NCBI GenBank assembly: GCA_031308135.1
Contig: JAHLJT010000631.1
Location: 155,389,276-155,453,275, forward strand
Origin: Acheta domesticus
Lineage: Eukaryota > Arthropoda > Insecta > Orthoptera > Gryllidae
Direction of reading: 5' to 3'
DNA length: 64,000 bases
A program made the position numbers and the translations under genes. The notes under the pieces are model-generated. The model did no database searches. It was given only the letters and a program-made list of their open reading frames with translations, and was not told where the DNA came from. Shown in pieces: positions 42,050-53,705 of this stretch. The first letter of the stretch is position 1; each line of letters starts with the position of its first letter.

Positions 42050-42372
42050 GGATTCGATGGTGTAACGGTTAGCGTACCGGACTGTCATGCCCAAGTTCGC
42101 GAGTTGAAACCCGATCGAAGCCGTAGATTTTAAGGGCGAAAAAATCCTTCGTAGGCCTTCCTCCGGAGAGGAAGTAAAGCCGGCTGTCCCATGTTAGTAG
42201 ATTTACTTGCATGTGAAAGATCCTCAAGCCTAAATGACGCCTCTGAGCTAAATTCGAGATAATACCTTCTTTCTCTAGTTGGTGAAAGGAGCGTAGTGAA
42301 ATTTGCGTGGTCAGACGGAAGAGAGGGCCTGTTAGCCCGAGTCTCGCCACGTAAAATAAGGCATTAACTAAT
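42050..42372 (+). mobile_element. tRNA-derived SINE, copy 1
   Basis: The head has A box TGGTGTAACGGTTAGC and a B box region GAGTTGAAACC. The body contains TTCCTCCGGAGAGGAAGTAA and AAGCCGGCTG, and the 3' part TGGTGAAAGGAGCGTAGTGA, then CCCGAGTCTCGCCACGTAA. The B box has one departure from consensus, so transcription is doubtful. Confidence 0.72.
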
Positions 42373-44121
42373 TAAGGTTGCTTCGGCTTTTTGGATTTCT
42401 TTGCGTGCGTTTTATATCTATTTGAAATGATCAACAATAGTATTAAGGCTTTTAGTGTGAAATGATCAATAGTATTATAGTTTTATTGCGTGCATACCTC
42501 TGTACCATCTCTGAAGCTCTGGGTTCGTGAGGGGATGCTAGTCACAATACTACTAATTTGGTTTCGGTGACGTCTGCAAATTTTGTGTTATATCCATAGA
42601 AATAGGAGGGAAGGTATAAAATTTATTCCCCCTTACAAGAATTATTACTAACATATAGCACGGTCTTTCTAAATTTTACATAATTATTAATTAAATATAG
42701 TTAAAATTACAAGGAGACACGGTTATGTTGAACAGTTTCTTGTTGTACTGGTATCTTGAATGATACACTTAGTTGACTTTGTAATTTTTTGCCATTGTGA
42801 TCATTGACAGTCATTTCAAACCTTTGTATGTAACTGCCACGTTTATTACTATTTTAGATATGATTTGACGATAATATCTTGGACATTGTCAAATTACGTC
42901 CCCCAACACAGGAGTTATTGTTAGAAGAACAGTGTGATTTGATTACAGTACATTTTTCCGTTGGTTAGAAAAATGTTGGTCGCTATGTTTAGCCGATGCC
43001 TGGTGGAGTGTTGTTTCGAAGTGATATCAGTGCCAAATGATGAAATTTGTTGTAAACCATACACCATTACAGCATGTTTTAGAAAAATACTATGTAAGAG
43101 GTGAGTTGGAATAACGAAGATGGCCAGGGTATTGTGGGATAAAGCTACGACGCTAAAGATACGTGGACACGCACCACCACCGACTGTAACTGATATCTGT
43201 AAATTAGACTGGTTATCGCAGAATTTTCACTTTACTCTTGAGTGCGGTTTGTTCGTTGGTTGTGCGCCAGGTTGACGCGAGAAACTAAGGGGAAGCGCAC
43301 GAAGTCTGGTGTCAACCGCACCTCAGTCATTGCGGGTGCCCTGTTCTCCCTTGGGCGCGCGACTGATGACTCATGCAGTGGAGTACTGGAGCTGTCGCCG
43401 GTTAGCACCATCTTTTCTGGAGAGGTTTTGAAGATTTGTCCTAACTTCCATGTTGGCAGAAGCGGATTGAATTCCTTGAGAAGTATTTTCTTTAATATTG
43501 GAATGCGTCAATTAACATTTTAGGTCTATTCACTGTGTGAAAAGCCAGTCAGTTACCCAGACAGCAAGAACCTGACCTACTAATTGCTGTGATTCTACTT
43601 TAGGCTCTATAAAACATGATAACCGTCATCTAATGACGCTTTTGCAGTGCTCTTTGTAGCTGGAATATAGAATTTTTGAGGTATCTGTGCCATGACTAAT
43701 TGTGTTCCTGCATGAAATAGTTGTAAATGCGTTTGTCGATCAATAATTTTGATAGACTGTGAATTGATGAGAGGATGATTTTATACTTGCTATTGAAGAG
43801 AAGATTGGTGTTAGAAGGGCTTGTTAACTAGTAGTACCGTTAATCATTGTATGTTTGACCTTGCCTCCTCTTTACATTCGTGACGGAAGCTTTAGTAGAT
43901 CGATGCGAGTCATCGGATACCTTACTTTGTGAATGAAACATAATCATAGCGCAACACTTCTCAGTACTTTGTTGTAGCTCAGTTTTCAGTCAGTTATAAT
44001 AAATGATCTGACTTTTGCTTCAATAAAAATTTTACTGCTTCTGAAGTTGGGTTAAAGGCAAGAAGATTTGCTCTCTGGAGCATCGTGAAGATTGGAATAT
44101 TTCATCAGGAAGAATACCACC
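42373..44121. other. Intron DNA, no recognised gene
   Basis: An ORF of 93 codons at 43242-43523 begins in GC-richer sequence but shows no motif or splice support. Nothing else can be named. Confidence 0.35.
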
Positions 44122-44413
44122 AACACGTGCCCGTGGCTATTGCTTGTCCTTTAATTCATATAATTGGATTCCTTGTGGAATCAGGTCAAGTGGATGAGAT
44201 CAGATGTCATTTGCTGTAATTAGTGACTTCTTGGATTTCTGATGTGATGGTTCCAAACGTTGTACGTGCCATCAACACCTGCTTATTGCTTGTCCTTTAA
44301 TTGATATATTTAGATTGTTTGTGGAATAAGGTCAGGTGGATAAGATCAGATGTCTTTTACCATAATTAGTGGCTTCTTGGATTTCTAATGTGATGGTTCT
44401 AAACGTACGTTTT
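44122..44413 (+). repeat. 146-bp tandem duplication
   Basis: Two units share TATTGCTTGTCCTTTAATT (44138 and 44284), GATCAGATGTC and CTTCTTGGATTTCT in the same order, with about 10-15% visible differences. Confidence 0.75.
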
Positions 44414-44909
44414 TGATATATGTTGTGGATATGTCCCGGATATCGCTGTACATCACGGAATGTCATCTACGTCCATGCACAAACAGTAGCGGAATCCGAA
44501 TGCAGATGTATCTGATTGATGGCCGTTGGCGACTTTGGCACAAATATTTTGACTGATCGTATTAACAACAATGTCGCGCATAATTCCTATTGTGAAATTG
44601 CTCTTTCCCTTACAAGCGATATTCTTTTTTTAAAATTTATTTCGTCCTGTTAGACAAGAATGTCTTTAAGGGTTTTTGACATTACAAATTGACCTCACTG
44701 AAGATTTGGATCTCAAAGGCAACCTGGGGTAGGGATTATTCACAAAATTACGTTAAAATGTATATTCTACTAGGCGAAATATTTGCAATTAGATGTTTTT
44801 TAAGATTTTTGTTGAATGAGGGAGGTAATGTTATGTGGTTTAAGGGGGATGGAATTTATCTTTCGGAAATATTGGAAGTATTCGTCTAGGAAATTGAATT
44901 GAATTGAAT

Positions 44910-45115
44910 TTCCTTATTTTACGTGGCGAGACTCAGGCCATGAGGTCTGCTCTTCCGTCTGACCACACAAATTTCGCTACGCTCCTTTCACCAATGAGCA
45001 GAGAAAGAAGGTGGGCGACGAAACAGGCAATTTTGAATTTTGCTCTTGCGTCATTTAGGCTTGAGGATCTTCTACATCAGACCTGCACAACGCCTGCTCC
45101 CGCGGGCATTCTGCA
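44910..45115 (-). mobile_element. tRNA-derived SINE, copy 2 (3' part)
   Basis: The reverse strand of this stretch matches the 3' part of copy 1 (ACGTGGCGAGACTC, GGTCTGCTCTTCCGTCTGAC, AATTTCGCTACGCTCCTTTC on the plus strand). It lacks the tRNA-like head. Confidence 0.68.
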
Positions 45116-46169
45116 CTTGAGAGCCGATTGTCTGCCCGTGGCAGCGCCGAAAGTGCAAGTAGTGGGGAGTAGGAAGCTTTGCGGAGAGGAGAGAAGTCTG
45201 ACGTAGCATGACGCGGCCCGTAGATTGAATGCCTGGGCGGTTAATAATGATCCATGCTTCAAAATTAAATGCCCATTTGTTTAAATAGATTATGTCTAGT
45301 ATTTCAAGTTACCAGGGTCATAATTCACTGTTTACGTTCTGTGCACTACTGTATATCCACCTTTCTATCCACCACTGTATGTATTTTCATTTTCTATTTT
45401 TTTAAAAGAAAATAACATGCTCATTGTGAATCTTAAGCATTATTTTAAAGCAACAGCTTTAAAATATATGTTTATATATAAGAAAAAAATTAATTAATTC
45501 TAGCACAAAATTGCAATTTAATAATTGATTGTTCACCAGGAATGTTATAATCTCCAAATCATAGAAAAATGAACAAAATCATGAGAGCATCTCTCACATC
45601 AAGATTGACATAAAAATAGAATATGTGGCAATTCCAAGAAGGGTAATGTTTAATAGCACATATGTGACCATTTTCCCCCAGTATGAAACTGAATAAAAGA
45701 GATCAACAAGCAAACTTCTGTGACGATATGTTACGGACAATCGTAAGATAATCATGGGTATTGGTTAAATAGAATGCAAAGGGCTTTATATTTTTATACG
45801 ATCTCGTAAACGACTCTACGCTCTTGTCAGAAATTAGAACAGAAAATAATCATGATTTTTTAAGAACAATATGTTTTTGCTTTGAGAGAACCGTCTTATT
45901 CAATTAAACATAGTTAATATAAAATAGTTTATTGCTGTCATCAAACAATACAATTCAGTATCTAAATTTTGTGTTTAGCACAACACTAAATTTGTGATTA
46001 CATCGTGGCAAAGCTAATTACATTATAAGCCCTACAAGCAATTATAATACTCGGTGTCGAAATCTAATACGTATAATTCGTTGTAGTTTCATATTTCACC
46101 CTGTCATGTACCGAGAACAAACATTTGCAATATAATACATAAGACAATATTACTTGAAATGTATATGAC
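45116..46169. other. Intron DNA, no recognised gene
   Basis: AT-rich beyond 45.3 kb; short ORFs only. Confidence 0.4.
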
Positions 46170-46530
46170 CGTCATGTTCTTGCCGATTGCTCTTTAAATT
46201 TACGCGTTATCTTTCGAATTGCGCATTCTGATTGGTGGTCCCCACTCCTTGATTGGGTCTCATCCCCACCCTTCATCGATTTTCTCATTTGCACCCGAAT
46301 TGCCCGCACGCACCTCCTGAGGTCAATGAAAGTGCAAAATGCTGTGCAGGTCTGTTCTACATGCACTAAATCTACTAACATGTAACAGCCGGCTTTACTT
46401 CCCCTCCGAAGGAAGGCGTACTTTTTTTTTCTCCCCTAAAAATCCATGGCTTCCATCGGGTTTGAACCCGCGAACTTGGGTATTACAGTCCGGTACGCTA
46501 ACCGTTACACCATCGCCGGAAATTGGTATG
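46170..46530 (-). mobile_element. tRNA-derived SINE, copy 3
   Basis: On the minus strand the head has the same A box, TGGTGTAACGGTTAGCGTAC, and a perfect B box, GGTTCAAACCC. The body has GGAAGTAAAGCCGGCTG. Its 3' half differs from copy 1, sharing only the AGACCTGCACA segment with copy 2. This suggests two subfamilies or a composite. Confidence 0.75.
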
Positions 46531-46849
46531 TTTGGCCCAGATTAAATGTGTATTTATTGTGAATCATCTAGGGAGTTGAATTTCTGACTGTGATAATTTT
46601 CTTAAAGTGTGCATAGTAGTAATTTTTAATTAATTGTGTAATTTTGTGTTAGAGATGTATCAAGGTGCATGAAACATTTTACGAATGGACTTATTTTGGA
46701 GTATCTGCATTTTATTAATGTTTGGCTGCATGCATTGGACCAGATGGGACACGCATTCATTAGTGTTGGGTGAATGATTGAAATGTATATTAGTTTGGCA
46801 CTGTGTAAACGTAGTGGAGATTTATAGTTAATAATAGAGTGAATTTTAT
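46531..46849. other. Intron DNA, no recognised gene
   Basis: T-rich sequence before the LINE fragment; it may be part of that LINE's 3' region. Confidence 0.35.
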
Positions 46850-47390
46850 TTATTTTAATGTAAGTTTTACGAATAATATTTTTAATGTGTAAATTCTATG
46901 TAAGTTTTGTATCTAAGAAGAGACCAAGGTATTTGATAGGAGTGTTAGAGGAAATCCGTGGTATGGTTTGATTGTTTAATATTAATTAGGATGTAATGCT
47001 AGGTTTGCAAAGTGTAAAAATTTTGGCATAGCATTTTGTCATATTAATTTTGACTTGCCAATTTGCAGCCCAAGATGTAAACAGTAGAAGGTTGGATTGT
47101 AATCTATCTCTGGCAGTTGATATATTTTTATGACTTATAAGTAGAGCTGTATCATCAGCAAAGAGCGCTAAATCTGAGTAGATAAAATTGGAACGTCATA
47201 AAAATAGATATTAAAAGAAGGGGAGAGAGGATCCTTGAACCGCACTGGCAGATATTAAAAATAGTTGTGAAAAGGTATGATTAATTTTAACACAGAATTT
47301 ACGATTATTTAGAAACTTCTGGAGTATTTTAAACAGGTACGTTGGAGTTCCAATTTGATGTAGCTTATAAATGGGGTCGAAGCTGACTAG
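46850..47390 (-). pseudogene. Jockey-type LINE reverse transcriptase fragment
   Basis: The minus strand reads ADDTALLISHKNISTARD, then WAANWQVKINMTKC, YAKIFTLCKPS and PIKYLGLFLDTKLT. These are the catalytic ADD box and downstream blocks, closely like those at 49.0-49.3 kb (YADDTALF, AKIFTLCRP, KYLGLHLDQRLTW), so the two belong to one family. Truncated at both ends and interrupted by stops. Confidence 0.75.
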
Positions 47391-47876
47391 GGCCTTGGTG
47401 GGATAAGCCGATACTCATAGGCTTATACCGTTAAATACCACAGACGCCCCCTGTAATGGGGTACTCCGACAGAAGAGCGATTGAGAAGAGCAGTGAAGAT
47501 CGGGGTATAGTCAGAAAGTCCGTTCTCTCTCCTCCTCGTGGTGGCCCCTGGGTACTCTCTCAGGTAAAACTCTGAGAGTAGCCAATGAGAGAAGGGCAAG
47601 GGCGGGTCTCCGGCGCCTTAAAATGGGAGCATTTGGGTTAAGGGGAGGAAAGCCCTGCCAGAAAACCAAGGGGGGAAGGGGACCTCTGGAGGTGTAGTGA
47701 AACCAGCCTCCCTAGAGGAAGGACACCTCAATTCCAAATCCGGTCCTCCAGGGTGGGGGTTGAGAGTCGGGCCAGCTCCTCGTCTCTCAGAAAAACATAC
47801 CAATGCTAAAAAGCCTAGTCAAGGAACAAAGTCGGACCTGAAATATAAACGACGGCAAGGCAATCGACAAAGGACA

Positions 47877-48680
47877 ATGCAATTTGGAACACGGAACGTA
47901 CAAGGCATTAACACAAAATGCTTAGAAGTTTTCAAGGCGTTAAGCAGATTACATCTAGATGTGGCAGTACTCACTGAAACAAAAAAGAAAGGACAGGGAA
48001 GTGAAATCCAAGAACAATACATCCATTTCTACAGTGGGGTAGATAAAAATCAGTGAGCAAAATGTGGGGTATCTATCGCAGTCCATAACAAGTATAAAAA
48101 ATGTATTACAAATTAGGAAGCCATTTCTCCCAGAATAATAAAAGTGGAAATGAAATTATATAGTCTACGTGTGGAAATTGTAGGAGTGTACGCCCTAACT
48201 GATGATGCTAATGTGCAACTTAAAGATGATTTTATACAGGAATTGACAACGGCATTAAGTGAAATTAGTGACCGGAAAGAATTTTTTATGATGGGGGACT
48301 TAAATGCACGAATTGGCAAAAAAGTAGGTGATAAGATTGTGGGGCCTTATGGGGAGGATACTCTTAATGATAACGGAGAACGCCTAATTGAAATCTGTAA
48401 TCAGTTCTCTCTTCGTATAACAAATGGATTCATTCAACATCAAGATAATACACAAAAAAACATGGTTTCAACCAAGAAGAAATTTATCATCTATTATAAA
48501 TTACGTGGTGGTAAAACAGCAAACGAAAGCTAAAATTCTAGATACAAGGGTGTATAGGGGAGCAGATTCTGGCTCAGATCATTATCTATTAAGATCCTCT
48601 GTACTTTTTAAGTACGTAAATTATGTAGATAAAGATCGTAGACAAGAAAATAGTATTCCCAAACAGAATGTTTTTAATGC
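47877..48680 (+). pseudogene. RTE-type LINE endonuclease region
   Basis: Begins MQFGTRNVQGINTKC, with VAVLTETKKKGQGS and, after a stop near 48055 and a frame change, EIVGVYALTDDANVQLKDDF, then MMGDLNARIGK (the metal-binding GDLNA box) and GPYGEDTLNDNGERLIE. The endonuclease would nick the target for reverse transcription. It breaks into three frames. The last part before 48690 (DKDRRQENSI) belongs to the linker. Confidence 0.8.
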
Positions 48681-49718
48681 ATGCAAGCTTCAGGACTTTT
48701 ACGTGTTACAGAATTAATTGCAGGTAGTTTTCATAACAAACAACACACCATCGGTCTTTTCTTAGATATAGCTCAAGCATTTGACAAAGTTTGGCATGTA
48801 GGTCTTTTATTTAAATTATACGATGTAGGTATTCCAATATATTTATTCAAAATGATTAAAAATTTTCTCTTCGATCGCCATTTCGTAGTTAAAATTAACT
48901 TCTCTCTATCCAGTACACAATCAATTCAATCAGGAATTCCTCAAGGTTCTACTCTTTCTCCTTTACTTTTTAATATTTACATGTCAGATATTCCGTACTT
49001 ACCTTTTACTACAATAGCGCTCTACGCTGATGACACGGCATTATTTGCTACTCATAATAATACCAAAATTGCACGCAATACACTACAAAATTCTATTCAA
49101 AAATATTTAAAATGGACTCAACTCTGGAGAATACTGATAAATCCGACTAAAACTCAAGCAAAAATTTTTACTCTTTGTAGACCAACTAAACCTCCTTCCC
49201 TAATTATCAACAATATAAATATTCCTTGGCTTGACAAAAATATACCTTTTAAATATTTAGGATTACATTTAGACCAACGTCTCACTTGGAAATCACATAT
49301 TCAAATTATCACTAACAAAACCTATCACAAAATTTCAAAATTATACCCTATCTGTAACAGCAAGTCAAAATTAAGAATAGATTGTGGTCTTTCAATTTTT
49401 AAATCTATTATTCGCCCTTCTCTTACATACGCTTGTCCTATTTGGTGTAATGCCTCATCTACAAACATCAAGAAAATTCAAATTATTCAAAATAATTTCC
49501 TAAGAAAAATACTAAAAGCAGATTGGTTTATTTCGAATAAACAAATCCATAGAGAACTTCAAATTGACTCCATTAAAACCTTTATAATTAAACAAACTCA
49601 AAATTTCTTTAATACATTGTTCCTTTCCCCTGCATCTCAACACTTTGCTCTAGGTCAAAATTATTCTGCTCTTCGCATTCGTTCACACTTTCCCAAAGAC
49701 ATTTTTCGCCCTCTCTAA
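48681..49718 (+). CDS. Jockey-type LINE reverse transcriptase, 5'-truncated but open
   Basis: A frame of 345 codons free of stops covers the RT from GLFLDIAQAFDKVWH through SGIPQGSTLSPLLFN and YADDTALF (catalytic Asp pair present) to FKYLGLHLDQRLTW and the C-terminal tail. The N-terminal RT and endonuclease are missing, so it cannot work alone. The ATG at 48681 lies in the junction and is not the natural start. The absence of stops suggests a more recent insertion than most LINE relics here. Confidence 0.82.
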   Translation: MQASGLLRVTELIAGSFHNKQHTIGLFLDIAQAFDKVWHVGLLFKLYDVGIPIYLFKMIKNFLFDRHFVVKINFSLSSTQSIQSGIPQGSTLSPLLFNIYMSDIPYLPFTTIALYADDTALFATHNNTKIARNTLQNSIQKYLKWTQLWRILINPTKTQAKIFTLCRPTKPPSLIINNINIPWLDKNIPFKYLGLHLDQRLTWKSHIQIITNKTYHKISKLYPICNSKSKLRIDCGLSIFKSIIRPSLTYACPIWCNASSTNIKKIQIIQNNFLRKILKADWFISNKQIHRELQIDSIKTFIIKQTQNFFNTLFLSPASQHFALGQNYSALRIRSHFPKDIFRPL

Positions 49719-49987
49719 ATATATATATCTTTATTCACTTTAATTCAATTGTTCTAAATTTAACCTCTAACTATCCTTTCTAACTCTTATTATTACCTTT
49801 AATCATTTCAAATAGTTATTTTTATGTATTGACTTATTTACCATACTCATTTTCAAAATTGGTAAAAACATAATTTACCAAATTTTAAAGCTCTGGCATC
49901 TTCCCAAAATGTTATTTATAAATTCTTCTTTTCAACTCCTGAAAAATTATATTGTAATTGAACAGGAAATAAATGGTTAAAAAAACA
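48690..49987 (+). mobile_element. Jockey-type LINE, 5'-truncated, inserted in the RTE-type LINE
   Basis: The insertion starts within the RT palm, directly after linker sequence of the RTE-type element, and ends in AAATAAATGGTTAAAAAAAC, a short A-rich tail. The host element resumes just after it. I could not define a target duplication. Confidence 0.72.
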
Positions 49988-51902
49988 TTTTAAAGAATTC
50001 AGCAGAATTAACTATCGGTATCAAGGGAAAGGTACAGAAACGATGGGAATGGTGGAATGAAGAACTCGAGGAAATGGTTAAAGAAAAGAGAAAAGCTTAA
50101 GAAAGGTGGTTGTCTACAGGATGTTATCAACATAGACAAATATATGTAAGATGCAGAGTAGAAGTTAAAAGAAATGTGTCTAGAATAAAAATGAATACTG
50201 GAGAAATAGATGTACAGAAGTAAGTAAACTAATGGGGAGTACAGGGTCAAGAGAAGCATGGAAATTTGTCAATACAGTCCGGAAGAATAAAAAAGAGCAT
50301 TGTAAAGTGGATCCAATAGGCCTGGAAAATGGAAAAGCTACTACGAACATTTACTAACTGAGAATAGAACAGAGTATATGAACATTTCATATGAAACTCA
50401 TGAAACTGAGGAAAATGTTCCACAAATAACAACAATGGAAGTCAGTAAGGCCCTCATGGCAATGAAAAGTGGTAGAGCTCCGGGACCTGGAGGTATCCCA
50501 ATCGAATTAATTAAAACTGCCCCTTCAAGTGCCATAGATGTCATGGCACAGATCTTCAATAAATGCTTGGAAGGATATTTAGTTCCCGAAGAATGGAAAA
50601 TGGCACATATTTCATCTATTTATAAAAAAGGCAACAAGAATGAATGTGAAAATTATAGGGGCATTAGTGTTACCAGTACAATTGGGAGACCGTACTGTAG
50701 ACTGTACTGTAAGGGAAAGATTGGAAATAGAGATGGAGGAAATTGAGGAACAGAGCGGTTTTTGCGCAGGGAAATCTTGCATTGATAACATATTCTGTCT
50801 AAAACAAATTATTGAAAAACGAATAAGTGTAGGCAGAGAAATTCATATAGTATTTGTGGACCTGAGAAAAGCATTTGACTCGGTACCCGTAGCCAAACTG
50901 TGGAATACTATGGTAGATGAGAATATAAATAGAGTATTTATAAATGCTATAAAGCGTCTATATGCAAATTGGCAAAGCTGCGTAAAAGTTGGTGCAAATA
51001 GTTCATCAGCTTTTAAAATAAATAAAGGCCTAAGGCAAGGTTGTTGTATTTCCCCAACTCTTTTTAAAATGTACATTAAACGAGTTCTTCACACCTGGAA
51101 AAGAAAATGTAAGGGCATAAGAATACCTATTGGTGGAGATTTCCTATATAACTTGATATATGCAGACGACCAAGTGGTCCTAGCCAGTGACGAGGATGAT
51201 ATCCACTACATGACTCGAAAATTAATTGAAAAATATGAAAAGTGGGGACTTGAAATTAATACATCTAAAACAAAATATATGGTAGTGGGAGGAAATGGCC
51301 AGGATCTGTTAACCCATAGGGTCGTCATTAAATGTGTAAAGGAATTCAACTATCTGGGTGTAACCTTAACAAGTGATGGTCGTGATAGCAAAGATGTTTT
51401 AAACAAAACGAACAGAGGTAGGCAAGTAATAAGATCTTTACATCCATTGATATGGAATTCAAACATAAAAAGAAACACAAAAATTACATTGTATAAAACA
51501 ATTGTTGAAAGTCTATTCACATATGGAGCTGAGTTATGAACTATTAATGCGAAGGATAGAAGTAGGATTCAATGAACAGAAATGGAATACTGGAGGCGGT
51601 GTTGTCAGGTTACAAGAAAGGAAAGAATGAAAAGTCAAAGACTAAAAGAAATAATGAAACCTGGAAAATCAACCTTAGAACTGATAGAAACAAAGGCTTT
51701 GCTATGGTATGGGCATTTAAGAAGGTTGGACAGTGAGCGACTGCCAAAGATGATGTGGGAATACCATCCTGAAGAAAGAAGATATAGAGGAAGGCCAAGA
51801 AGGAAGTGGGAGGAAGACATAAGATCAATGATGGTGGCGAGAGATTTAGATGATACTTGGGAAGATCGAAAGAAATGGAGATTAGGCAGCGAGAAACGGT
51901 GA
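49988..51902 (+). pseudogene. RTE-type LINE reverse transcriptase
   Basis: The RT starts with the linker (RWEWWNEELEEMVKEKRK) and then EVSKALMAMKSGRAPGPGGI, PEEWKMAHISSIYKKG and ENYRGISVTS. After a frame change at about 50690 come CIDNIFCLKQIIEKRI, VFVDLRKAFDSVP, LRQGCCISPTLF, YADDQVVLA (catalytic pair present) and FNYLGVTLTSDG. A stop at 51537-51539 precedes EMEYWRRC and the RTE-like C-terminus. At least three lesions. Confidence 0.85.
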
Positions 51903-51914
51903 CAGCTGTAGAAT

Positions 51915-51982
51915 ACTCGCTTTACTACTACTACTACTGCTGCTACTACTGCTACTACTACTACTGCCGCCGCCGCCGCTGC

Positions 51983-52046
<64 letters not shown>
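51915..52046 (+). repeat. Trinucleotide repeat tail (CTA/CTG/CCG, then AATn)
   Basis: CTACTACTACTGCTGC blends into GCCGCCGCCG and about 60 bases of AAT. It forms the end of the RTE-type LINE and may be partly its original tail. Confidence 0.88.
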
Positions 52047-52047
<1 letters not shown>

Positions 52048-52479
52048 GGGACCGTTATGCCAAACTTTGCCAAACTTATTCTTGATTTAGCGGCGAGTAG
52101 ATTAAATTGACTTCTTTCTTATTGATAACCTGTAAATTCCCGTGTGCTGCTAGTCTAGTGTCTGCAAATCTATGAATTTTGAATTTCTATTGTATCTTAA
52201 TCCTTTCATGTATTTCTTGGTGCCATTAATTAGTTAATTTGCGTAGGTCATTTAAAGAATCTTTCCAATTAACGTGTAGTTCTGGAAGAATGTCATTGCA
52301 ATTTATGTGTATAATGTTTGCGTAGATTACTGGCTCTGCTAGACTAATTGGATCATAACATTTTGCAATCAAGAACGCTTTAGTTATGTGAATTGCTGAA
52401 AACGTGGACATGTTACAGTTTAATTAAATATTGTCGTTCGCAATATTATTTTTATTTAATAGGTAATTATGACACATTG

Positions 52480-52994
52480 ATACATAATTTCAATTCTTTT
52501 AACTATGTGGCTAGGCTGAAGGCCTTTAAGCCATTACAATACCTACATCCTACCGCATTCTAACCTTTCGAATTCTGGCATTCACCCCTAATGGTCTCTT
52601 CATCGCATCAAAGCCGCGGAAAGGAGACCATAAGGTACGGCTGAGGAAAAAAACCCCTGAAGGGGGAAAAACCTGCCGTCAGAAGACGAGTACATGCTAA
52701 ACTACTAGTTTTTATTTTCTAAACTATTTATTTATTTCCTGGCGTGGGCATCTTCTCCATCCCGTCTTTGGCCTCCTCAGCCCCTGAAATCAAACACCGC
52801 CACAGAAGATCGCCCGCACCACCGCCTCTCCGAACAATTTGCTACTGATTAACTTAATTATCGCTTACTGATTAACTTAATTATCGCTTACTGGTTAATT
52901 AATTAATACTGACTAATATACTAATTAATATTAATTATTAGCATTATTGACTACCTTACTAGTTAATTTAATTACCTCTTGCTTATTGAATTAA
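52480..52994 (-). repeat. 3' UTR of the LINE at 53-54.7 kb
   Basis: GC-richer sequence following the LINE stop on the minus strand. It includes two 25-bp tandem units (TTACTGATTAACTTAATTATC) at about 52845-52900 and ends near 52490. Confidence 0.45.
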
Positions 52995-53705
52995 TTATTT
53001 TATCTCCAGTCTAGGCTCCGCTCGTACTACTAACCAATACTGTTTTCCCACTCCCTGATTACCGTTTCCCCTGATAAATCGAACCTTTCCTAAAAATATT
53101 CCTAATTCTTTCATAAAGTGAGATCTGTTATCAGCTAATATATTTTGAGCGAGCGTTATGTTTCTAAATTGGAAGCCATAGTTCCCCATTCCCATCCATT
53201 TTCCTCTCCAAGTTTCTGTAGCGCAGCAATTTAACAGAATGTGGATCCAATCTTCTCTATCACCGCACAGTACACAGATTCCATTGTCATTCGAATCCTT
53301 CATTCTACGTTGCATCCACCCCCCTAACCTAAACCACGCGTATCCCCCTCTTGCATCCCTTTTAAGTGTGTGTACGTAACTTTCGCATCCCCATACAGGA
53401 CTCGTGTGAATTTGTACCACTAACGAATATTTTTCTGCCGATGCTGCAAGAATATCTTGCCTTTTAATATCCGAAAGTCGATCTGAAATTAATCGTTCTA
53501 TTTCCCGTGTTCCCCTATTCTCAACCATTTCAGGAGAAACGTCTCCCAGACCTGCGCGTTCTAGTACCCGTTTCACTTTATACGACCAATATCGCTGATC
53601 GTTTTCCTGTAATTGCGCTCTAAAGCACCTGCGAATAAGCGTGTCGGACTCTTCACTTGCTAATCTAATCCAAAGCTTAATGGCTTTCATTTTCAATCTT
53701 TCCAA
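52995..53705 (-). pseudogene. LINE C-terminal domain with Cys-rich motif
   Basis: Continuous frame of about 236 codons downstream of the RT at 53.7-54.5 kb. It has a helical LKMKAIKLWIRLASEESDTL segment, a mid-region GYAWFRLGGWMQRRM and then CVLCGDREDWIHILLNC, a CCHC-like motif that many LINEs carry after RT. A frameshift near 53700 separates it from the RT. Confidence 0.75.

Larger units (their letters stand above)
47391..52046 (+). mobile_element. RTE-type LINE interrupted by a jockey-type LINE
   Basis: A GC-richer 5' region (47391-47870) is followed by an endonuclease region, an insertion of a different LINE at about 48690-49987, the RT region and a tail of trinucleotide repeats. The RT end (WYGHLRRLDSERLPKMM then RGRPRRKWEEDI) and the simple-repeat tail are usual for RTE/BovB-like LINEs. 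Several frameshifts and stops make it inactive. Confidence 0.78.
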
